From Oasisia sp. SBJ-2009 (Eukaryota > Annelida > Polychaeta > Sabellida > Siboglinidae), in NCBI GenBank assembly GCA_964017155.1, contig OZ024867.1, positions 19,838,989-19,902,988 of the forward strand: a stretch of DNA of 64,000 nucleotides. Direction: 5' to 3'. Position numbers and translations under genes: made by a program. Each line of letters begins with the position of its first letter. Positions within the stretch are counted from its first letter, which is position 1. The notes beneath the pieces were generated by a model. That model did not search any database and was not told the origin of the DNA. It worked only from the letters and a program-made list of their open reading frames with translations. Positions 56,575 to 64,000 of this stretch are shown piece after piece.

Positions 56575-56705
56575 TAACTATGTGACTGATAATTCATTCA
56601 CCTGTGACAGTTATATGTCCTCGTACGTGTGCCGCCGTTTTTCGTTTTCTAAGAATTGTGTTTTGTCGACGCATGCGATGGAAACGTGGCAGAATATTAT
56701 ATATG
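56575..56705 (+). repeat. Local duplicate J, copy 1
   Basis: GTGACTGATAATTCATTCAC through GCGATGGAAACGTGGC matches 57768-57890. Both copies keep an open frame (TDNSFTCDSYM, RRFSFSKNCV), but neither starts with ATG and no protein family is recognised. Confidence 0.85.
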
Positions 56706-56711
56706 TAAAAG

Positions 56712-56762
56712 AATTATATATATATATATATATATTATATATATGTGTGTGTAAAAGAATTA

Positions 56763-56818
<56 letters not shown>

Positions 56819-56825
56819 TACATAT

Positions 56826-56886
<61 letters not shown>
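56712..56886. repeat. (TA)n array
   Basis: TA runs with repeated GTGTAAAAGAATTATATAT words. Confidence 0.97.
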
Positions 56887-56888
<2 letters not shown>

Positions 56889-57440
56889 TATATAAATTAC
56901 TCTGGGCAGAAACACTTAAGATCTCAACAACAAGAAAATATGTTAATTAAAACACATTTGGGGTGTTATTATTTCACGAAAAATTGTTTTTACAAGGTAT
57001 AACATTGCTTTTGTGACAAAATGTATAAAAACGCCCTTTAAAAATACATCTTAAAATGGTGACAAAAATGTGTTATTAGATTTTGCATTAACATAAAGCT
57101 AAAAGTGATGATTATCATAATCAGTCCTCGGTCGGTCGGTCGGTCGGTCGGTCGGTCGGTCGGTCGGTCGGTCGGTCGGTCGGTCGGTCGGTCGGTCGGT
57201 CGGTCGGTCGGTCGGTCGGTCGGTCGGTCGGTCGGTCGGTCGGTCGGTCGGTCGGTCGGTCGGTCGGTCGGTCGGTCGGTCGGTCGGTCGGTCGGTCGGT
57301 CGGTCGGTCGGTCGGTCGGTCGGTCGGTCGGTCGGTCGGTCGGTCGGTCGGTCGGTCGGTCGGTCGGTCGGTCGGTCGGTCGGTTTATTCAGTAGAATAA
57401 ATGTGATGTACATATTTGAACTTATTACAGAGTACATAAT
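56887..57440 (+). repeat. Segmental duplicate H, copy 2
   Basis: Matches 51810-52050 (CTTTAAAAATACATCTTAAA, TAAAGCTAAAAGTGA, AGTAGAATAAATGTG, CTTATTACAGAGTACATAAT) with an extra 130 bp near 56930-57030 and the CGGT expansion. Confidence 0.88.
57129..57384. repeat. (CGGT)n microsatellite, about 64 units
   Basis: 256 bp of uninterrupted CGGT. On the minus strand it reads ACCG and yields a Pro-Thr-Asp-Arg artefact ORF. Confidence 0.99.
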
Positions 57441-57702
57441 AATAATACAATTTTTATATAGCGCTAATTCCCGCATGGCGGATCGATGCGCTGCACAAGA
57501 AAAATACTAAAATTAAAGTATATTAATAAATAAAAATGTTAATTATATAAATTAATATAAATTATACTAACTAGCAAACCTTTGTATGTAAATGATATAA
57601 ATATATTAAACATTAATTATATTAAACACTGCTTTTAAGATGTAGAGTACTAAAATATGGTATGCAAATTATATATATTAATATAAAATAGAAATAAATA
57701 AT
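57441..57702 (-). mobile_element. Dispersed repeat D, copy 2
   Basis: It interrupts duplicate H cleanly: copy 1 reads GAGTACATAATGTATAAGG where this copy has the insert between GAGTACATAAT and ATATAAGG. ATAGCGCTAATTCCCGCATG and GGATCGATGCGCTGCACAAG match 17070-17110. ATAAT is a possible target duplication. Confidence 0.85.
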
Positions 57703-57767
57703 ATATAAGGATGACACAAGAATGTGTCCGTACTTGTTCCCTTGAGGTGAGTGGATATACACAGGTG
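57703..57767 (+). repeat. Segmental duplicate H, copy 2 (right part)
   Basis: AAGGATGACAC, ACTTGTTCCC and TGAGGT match 52051-52085 after the inserted repeat D. Confidence 0.75.
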
Positions 57768-57890
57768 TTAACAGTGTGACTGACAATTCGTTCACCTGTG
57801 ACAGTTATATGACCTCTAATGTGAGCCGGCGTTTTTCGTTTTCCAAGAACTGTGTTTCATCGACGCTTGCGATGGTAACGTGGCGAAATA
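57768..57890 (+). repeat. Local duplicate J, copy 2
   Basis: Second copy of the segment at 56575-56705; GTGACAGTTATATGACCTC and GCGTTTTTCGTTTTCCAAGA. Confidence 0.85.
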
Positions 57891-58339
57891 TGGCGCTATT
57901 GTGTCAACGTCGAGTGTCGGGTAAATGGGGCATGACAGCCTTGACATTGATGACAAGGTGACAAAATGCGGTCGACACTTGAGCACGGAAGATAATGCGT
58001 AATTGTCCGATGCAATACAGTGGGGTAGTTATCAGCCGGGGTGGGGGCGATTTAAACACCTGCCTCTGTATGGATTTGCGGGGGTGGACCTAGTTTTTTC
58101 AATATGTTGTTTTCGTTTATGAGATGGCAAATTCTCAAAATAAGGGTGCTTTGTGTGGAGGGAGGGGGTTATTTCAGTCCCCGGTTTCCACCCCCGCATT
58201 CCTTTGAATAGAAGAAATGTGAAGCTGCTCTTAAGGCTGGATGCCTTTGAACAGATGTTGGCGTCTTGGAGACTGTTGAAATTTGAATTTTAGTAATTGT
58301 GAATATGCTTTGGGGTGGGGGTGAGGGAGGGGGTATACA
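57891..58339. other. No gene recognised
   Basis: GC-richer unique sequence with G-runs at 58040 and 58310. Confidence 0.4.
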
Positions 58340-58580
58340 AAACAGTGGTTAGGCTATTGGTCTATATAACCCGGGTTAGTATCCTGGGCTGGTGTGTTGG
58401 ATCTTGGGCCGGTTCATTTGCACTGTGTTGCTTAATTCATGAAGGCAGGAATATCTGCTTATGGATAGTGATGGATATAGTTCTTTGTGTTGTAATTGTG
58501 TCATGGCTGAATGCTTCCTCAGCAGGCTGACATTGTGTTCAAATAGACAGGTCAACCCAACCGGAGGTGGATTGTAAAGT
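58340..58580 (+). mobile_element. SINE family A, copy 6 (diverged)
   Basis: AGTGGTTAGGCTATTGGTC (A-box region), CCCGGGTTAGTATCC (altered B box), GGCTGGTGTGTTGGATCTTG, TGGCTGAATGCTTCC and AATAGACAGGTCAACCCAAC follow the family order with many substitutions. Confidence 0.6.
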
Positions 58581-59060
58581 CATATTTGTGTAGAATTCTC
58601 CAAAAAAATCTTAGAAACTGATAAAAGTGAATATACATATTGTGCACAAAATCCTGTGGAATAATTATATTCTTTCAGATGTTTCCTGTAAATATATTTT
58701 AGAATTTTTGCAAAGGTTTGAGTGGTCAGAATAATAATAAAAACAAGAGCATTTATAAAGTCCTGAGAAAACATAAAAATTTCCTTAGAAATATCCAAGA
58801 CCAAAACATGCGGAAAGAAATGTCCACTCAAATTGTAATCATAATTTTCATTAAGAAATAGTTTTGTATAAAACCTAGCATAGCAAATAAATAAATGGTG
58901 ATTAAACACTTTAAATAATTTTTTTTTTAATAAATCAGAAACTCTAAACATTAGTCAAACGTCAGGAGTAAAAGGCCACTTTAAACATATGTTGGTAGAA
59001 CTGGACCAAGGGCAGGATGTCGCTCACAACTGTCGTACTGCTTGTTCTTCGCCTTTTCCC
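58581..59060. other. No gene recognised
   Basis: AT-rich unique sequence; the 123-codon minus-strand ORF is low-complexity AT-driven and has no recognisable domain. Confidence 0.4.
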
Positions 59061-59061
59061 A

Positions 59062-59515
59062 CTAGGTGGGGTCAGTGGCCCGAATTCTTGTTCTCCACAA
59101 TGTTCTGTTCTGGGCATCCTCCGGGGTGATCCGCAGTGTCTGCATATCCCTTCGGACGCCATCCATCCATCTCCCTCTTGGTCTCCCCCTTGGCCTTTTT
59201 CCTGGCACTCTCATTTCACCAACTGCTCTCACTTCGTTGTTTTCTTCCATTCTCTGCATCTGTCCATACCAGCGTAGTCTCATTTCTCTTACTTTCTCTT
59301 GTATGCTACTCACACCTAGCTTATTTCTGATGTTCACACACTTTACTTTGCCTCTTAATGTTACTCCTTTTATTGTTCTCAACATCTTCATCTCTGTTTT
59401 CTCGAGAATCTATTCCTCCTTTCTAATTGTCCAACATTCTGCACCATACAGAGAAGTACTGGTCTAATAACAGTCATGTAGAGCTTGATCTTTAATTTCC
59501 TGGGCATTTTCTTGT
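59062..59515 (-). pseudogene. LINE ORF2 C-terminal fragment
   Basis: The minus-strand frame over 59062-59391 (about 110 codons) contains MRLRWYGQMQRMEENNEVRA, then PGKRPRGRPRGRWMDGVRRD and NRTLWRTRIRATDPT. These are the conserved C-terminal blocks of a non-LTR retrotransposon reverse transcriptase widespread in invertebrates. Upstream (59392-59515) MPRKLKIKLYMTVIRP and YGAEC-like residues lie in other frames, separated by a frameshift and a stop. It is a truncated, dead copy. It encodes no separate host gene. Confidence 0.88.
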
Positions 59516-59534
59516 CACTGAAACTGTCGTAGTG

Positions 59535-59610
59535 CTGCTCAGACTAATATTGCTCTTAGGCAATGGCAGAGTAAATTAAGAGGGATTAACTTAGTGGGTA
59601 GACTAATGCT
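59535..59610 (+). repeat. Dispersed repeat G, copy 2
   Basis: AGACTAATATTGCTCTTAGG and GAGTAAATTAAGAGGGATTA match 46610-46670. Confidence 0.75.
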
Positions 59611-59759
59611 GTACTGGCGTAGTTAAAGGAAGCCAAAAGGGAAATATTACGTGATATGCACGTGAAAGAGCTAATACAAAGCAACCATTCTGAACGGTAA
59701 TCACATTTTTAACGACAGTGGTTTATTAGTAAAATTATTTCAAAGTGGATAATTTCACT

Positions 59760-60141
59760 GAAATCCTCGGCTCCGTAGAGGCGGCCATTAACGCGCCCCG
59801 GTCCGCCTCTTCCTGTTGTATAACCATTCAGCACGCAGAACCGGCCTTAAAGTCACGTGTCCGATGACGCATAATAATGCTTATCGCCGTTGTAAACACA
59901 ATGTTGTCAGATACCCGAACTTCGAAGAAGAACATCCGTTCGAAGAACCTTGCTTCGAATGGGATGTTTCTCATCGTATATAGTGGGTCAAGATCCGCAG
60001 AAACGTTGGCGACGTCGAGTTTTGAAATTTAGAGCTGTGCAAACGATATTGGCGCGATATTTAATCACCAACGATAGTCGTTGAAACGGGTTACCGGTCG
60101 AAACCTTCCATCGCCGTAGCCAAGTCAGCGCGCGCAAGAAG
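59760..60141 (+). promoter_or_regulatory. CpG-bearing promoter / first-exon candidate
   Basis: CpG density rises sharply against AT-rich flanks. AAGTCACGTGTCCGATGACG (about 59852) places an E-box CACGTG beside a CRE-like TGACGCA. The segment ends GCGCGCAAGAAG|GTTAGTAAA, a plausible 5' splice site at about 60141. The start of a transcript running rightward is inferred. No coding frame supports it. Confidence 0.35.
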
Positions 60142-60550
60142 GTTAGTAAATATTAAGTCTTCTGTGTCTAAATTATTTAAATCTTGTACCATTAGACACA
60201 TTGCGATGTCTGTCGTTATGACTTATGTACATACTGATATATTTTATAAACATCCACCACAGTTAACGTTCTAGAAGGTATGTACATGACATGGGATCAT
60301 GGAGCCGCTAACTAGGTCTAGGACCAAGTCCAAGCGAGTTAAACCGTTCGATATTGTTATTCATTATTATTAGTTTTATTTTATCCTACATTGAATGGTA
60401 TCACGTTTGCATGAACAGAGGCATATAAATAAGGTAAAGCTACATGTGTTAAACATGACCGTAACATTAAAACACAGCTGAATGCAAGCCAGATCATAGA
60501 TGTCCCCATCAATTCGCATGAACGATAATATAGCACCTAGATTTTGGTTG
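60142..60550. other. No gene recognised
   Basis: Unique AT-rich sequence. Confidence 0.4.
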
Positions 60551-60800
60551 GTTTATTTCATTCTCTGGGCAATCAATACAGATTGAAATAGGTACATAAA
60601 ACATGCAAAATATATTTGTTAAAATAGATTGAAATAATATATAATTTAAAACATTAGCATAAATAAAAAATTAATTAAAAAAGTAGAGAATAATTTATTT
60701 GAAATGTATCTATAAAGGTAAATTAAATATGTTAAGACATTAAAACATATTTTCTTTGATTATTTGAATAAACTTAAAAATTACTTTAATAAAATATTTT
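60551..60800 (-). repeat. Dispersed repeat E, copy 2
   Basis: GGTTTATTTCATTCTCTGGG then CAATCAATACAGATTGAAAT; reverse complement of 34479-34745 over about 250 bp. Confidence 0.85.
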
Positions 60801-61695
60801 AATAAATACTTTAAAACATTAAAATAAATAGGTCTAAAGAATAAATTAAGGTTTTACAATATTCACTAAATAAGTTTTCAAAAATACTGCCTTTCATAGT
60901 TACGCAGTTCCTATTTTCAGGTTGACCACTGTGAATGTGCCAGCATGCTTGCAATATTTTTCAGTAAATATATTATTCAAACATCACAAACTGGCATTGC
61001 GAATGTTGTTTTCAATCATGTTATTCGTTTAGCGAGACACACAATTACAAATTCTGTGTGCTGTGTCAGTTCAGATACTAATACATTGATACTAGGACAT
61101 GTTACAGGCTTACAGTAAAGGATGAATAATTAGCTATGATGAGACATAACTTATGTACTGTAAAAATTACTTTGCAAATTTGCAATATTGCCTTTATTGG
61201 GAGGTAGAGTTTCTTGAAATATTGGGACACACTCAGCAAACAAGAAGAAACATTAACACACCCCAATAACAGACTAGCATAATATACTAGATGGAACGAG
61301 TCAACGAGGATTTGTAGATATCCCACAAGATCAGTCGGTAAACATTTGGTACCAGTTTCTTCCCCACAATAAGAGTGCAAATCACTAACCTAATTCAATA
61401 ATAATTTAATCCAATAGTTTAGCAAGTAAGTCAGATGATCCACCATGCACATTGGCGTGATGTGTCAATATGACATTTTGCCAGTTAAAATATACATTGT
61501 CATAGATATTCCTGTTCGATTGATATTTTGAGGTGCCAACGTTTGTGTTTATTGGATAATAGAATCTGAAGCACTTAAATGTCATTATAACAATTTTTTT
61601 TATTAAAGACAACCACACTTGATAACAAGCCACTGTATATAAGATACAACATGACACAAATATTTAGCAGTACAGCATGTCCTGTTTATTTATAG
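60801..61695. other. No gene recognised
   Basis: Unique AT-rich sequence; ORFs at 61102-61380 and 61406-61657 on the minus strand have no recognisable domain. Confidence 0.4.
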
Positions 61696-62230
61696 GATGG
61701 AACCATGGCTCTAGCAAGAACGTCCGGCCACGTCCTAGCGAACCTTGACAACATGGCTGTTTTCTGGTCAAGACGCAAGTAATTGGAGCTGCAGAAGACA
61801 CTACAGCTGTATGTTTACCTGCAGATCCACCACACTGTGGTGGGAAGAATGAGTGAATGGTGAATTACATCTTTGTCAGAACTCTGGCCGCTGCCCACAA
61901 CGACTGTCCATGTCAGAATTGCAATCCTTGGTTCAGATATGCCCTAGCTAATGAAAGAAGGTCTGCTGGTGTCAAGAGTCAGTTGATTTGTTCATTGACA
62001 ATCCAACTGCTTATTCACAAATCAACTGATAATTCGCAAGGGCAGCAGTCAACAAGTGCCAAGTGTTATCCTAGATCTTGTTCTCTGCTGAGAGCACAGA
62101 AGTTCGATCTTATGGCCGGTATACACTGGTATGACTCTCTGTACCCTTCGACCAAGCCTGTCATGGATCCACCGGGTAAAATTCTCTGTATATGGCCGAC
62201 TTGGACTCCTGAAATAAAATAAGGCTTAAA
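61696..62230 (+). other. Possible terminal exon or pseudogene of unknown type
   Basis: TTTATTTATAG at 61685-61695 resembles a splice acceptor, and CTGAAATAAAATAAGG plus TTAAATAAA near 62210-62235 resemble polyadenylation signals. From 61705 a frame reads MALARTSGHVLANLDNMAVF and WSRRK, then TAA, LELQKTLQLYVYLQIHHTVV, GRMSEW, then TGA. A different frame is open for 121 codons from 61857 with CPCQNCNPWFRYALANERRS. The two in-frame stops and the frame change suggest a decayed coding sequence or retrocopy. I do not recognise the parent. Confidence 0.35.
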
Positions 62231-62255
62231 TAAATATATCAACTATTTATATAGG

Positions 62256-62718
62256 CACAGTGGTTTAAAGCTTTGGACTTGGCTTCAGACTCTCAACTAC
62301 GAGAACGAAACCATGTGCTGCTGTGTCGAACCTTGGGCAAGTCTGTTCACCCGTCATTGCTCCAATTCACTCGGCTGTGTAAACAAGTAACTGGCTATTG
62401 ACAGTGGTGGATATTTGTAACACGAACCGTCTTGATTCATTAATTACAGCTTGGCTGGATGCTTCCCACAGTCATGAGATGGTGTTTAACTGAATAGGTA
62501 TGCCAGGGAGTAAAGTGTAAAGCACTTTGGACAATGCCGAGCAGACATGGGGTCAAATACGTTGACATTTATTTAAATACAAATACTCTTGAGGAATCCA
62601 AATACATTTAATTACTAAACATCAATTACAGTTACTTAAAACTATTTAAATACTTTCAAATACAAATGTATTTGACCCCATGTCTGAGGATTGGATACTG
62701 CACTATATAAGAACTGTG
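62256..62718 (+). mobile_element. SINE family A, copy 7 (interrupted)
   Basis: CCTTGGGCAAGTCTGTTCAC, TGCTCCAATTCACTCGGCTG, GGCTGGATGCTTCCCACAG and GCCAGGGAGTAAAGTGTAAA follow the family order. It resumes after the nested MITE with AGGATTGGATACTGCACTAT and ATAAGAACTG. Confidence 0.9.
62542..62686. mobile_element. 145-bp MITE nested in SINE copy 7
   Basis: CAGACATGGGGTCAAATAC and its exact reverse complement GTATTTGACCCCATGTCTG bound an AT-rich core made of AAATAC/TTTAAA words. The uninterrupted SINE copies define the empty site. Only AG is possibly duplicated, so the superfamily is open. Confidence 0.92.
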
Positions 62719-64000
62719 TTGACAGGTGACATATGAAAATGGAGGTAACTCAATCCATTATCATTGTAGAAAATACAATAGAATACATGTTCTGTTTTTA
62801 TAAAATCACTGGAACTTTTTTCAATTCTCACATAGTGGACAACTGGCCATGCTACTCGAAATGTTCTAGAATGATCCTACATCATTTACTGTTAAACCTA
62901 ATTTTTTGGGTATATTTCTACTATGGAATAATATGTGGTGTTTTCATTGTATGAAATGTCATTTGTATTATATAAAATGTTTGGTGTTCTGGTTACTCTA
63001 ATGTTATTTTCATTGTCAATAAATTGTGAGCAACACATTTCACTGTTGTTATAAATACATGAACATAATATTATACTTACATCTTTGTTGGCAGATATAT
63101 GTGACAGTTGTCTAACATTTGGAAGCACTGTCTGCTCCAAACACAGACTATAAAATCCATGGCCATTTGTAATATATCATGGCACATCTGAAACAGAACC
63201 AGATGTATAAATGAGTTTTTCATGAATAAGAAATATTATTAGCACAATATAGAACATCACAGCTACTATTATGGTTACCTTGACACAACAACAAAGTTAC
63301 ATTGCAATTAAGACCACCACAGAATATACATAAATATATCCACATATGTTATAGTTTAGAATATTTGTTCTGCTAGTTGTGTTACTTTTACCCAGTTCAA
63401 AATGGTTATTTTTAATAGAGACATATATTCAGCTAAAAACAACTTTATTATTCAGCATGAAGTTGATTTCATAAAGAACATGGGTGGTGATTTTCTTTCT
63501 TTATTTAGCCCTCCAGAATTAGGCTCCAAACCCTCGCTTTAAATATACCACGCCTATTAAAAGAACAATCAATATTGACACACATCTGTTTTTTAGTCGC
63601 ACAGGTCATGCTATGTCAATAATACAAAAAACATGCCACAGTCGCTGCTGTTAATATAAATTATTATATATCCAGTATTTGAAAAAACAACAATTAATCT
63701 GCATTTTTTCCACATTTCAATGATTTGTGGGCAATTTGGAAATTGATTCCTGAAAACATGGGCGAAGGACCGAGCCTGTCACTCTGTCAGTCTGTGTCAG
63801 GCTGAGATAAATCGGAGAGCCATGACCCCATATGTGATATGATGTGTTTCAAATTGGGTAACTTCAAGTTGTGTATAACATATCCGACACTACACCACTG
63901 ACTTGGAGAATAATACATGGCATGGCTGTGACTAAGTAGAAACTGCCGAATTCCGGGACCGAATGCGAGGTGGCCATCAGCATATCTGTCAGTGACAGTG
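62719..64000. other. No gene recognised
   Basis: Unique AT-rich sequence to the window end; short ORFs without recognisable domains. Confidence 0.4.

Noticed and set aside
57099..57476. Pro-Thr-Asp-Arg repeat protein
   Set aside because: CGGT microsatellite.
56582..57961. Paralogous small genes starting TDNSFTCDSYM
   Set aside because: Two copies of a local duplication; the frame opens on GTG, one copy runs into a TA array, and no family is recognised.
59062..59391. Host protein with WYGQMQRMEENNEVRAVGE motif
   Set aside because: The motif belongs to a LINE reverse transcriptase C terminus; such fragments are often annotated as host genes.
63985..64000. Start of another GTCAGTGAC array at the window edge
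   Set aside because: Only CTGTCAGTGACAGTG is visible; too short to call.

Overview
This is animal nuclear DNA: AT-rich, gene-poor and full of microsatellites, minisatellites, tRNA-derived SINEs, small terminal-inverted-repeat elements and decayed LINE fragments. One protein-coding locus is certain: the 3' end of a cullin-4 (CUL4) gene on the + strand, of which the window holds the last two coding exons (2461-2613 and 5561-5656). The repeat content and the lack of vertebrate repeat families suggest an invertebrate, plausibly a mollusc or other lophotrochozoan. I cannot name the species.

Layout. 1-5.7 kb: CUL4 3' end. A hAT-type MITE sits 27 bp upstream of the penultimate exon. The last 48 coding bases of that exon plus its 5' splice site have been amplified into a 22-unit minisatellite that fills the start of the last intron. 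5.9-19 kb: minisatellites (24 bp, 21 bp), CT-rich and CA-rich arrays, a 0.45 kb dispersed repeat in two copies, and SINEs. 19.4-24.8 kb: an L1-like reverse-transcriptase remnant, a long TA array, and a 3.9 kb element with matching 18-bp termini and many TCATCTACGTCA motifs, which contains another decayed LINE. 25-36 kb: mostly unique AT-rich DNA with simple repeats, a second tRNA-SINE family and an AP-1/E-box triplet repeat. 36.5-39 kb: a foldback element with a hammerhead-ribozyme-like core, a 27-bp minisatellite with an inserted hAT MITE, a 12-bp minisatellite and a 200-N gap. 40.4-46 kb: a cluster of five more copies of the MITE seen in CUL4, one split by a Harbinger-type MITE, plus a piggyBac-type MITE. 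47-58 kb: a 0.6 kb GA array, local duplications, and a (CGGT)n expansion whose short ancestral state survives in a paralogous copy. 59-64 kb: a LINE fragment, a CpG-bearing promoter-like segment, a possible noncoding terminal exon, and a SINE split by a MITE.

No operon-like or cooperating gene set is present. Apart from CUL4, the window is a record of nested transposition and tandem amplification. The most unusual item is the CUL4 exon-intron-junction minisatellite, which lays down about 20 extra copies of a 5' splice-site region directly after the authentic one.
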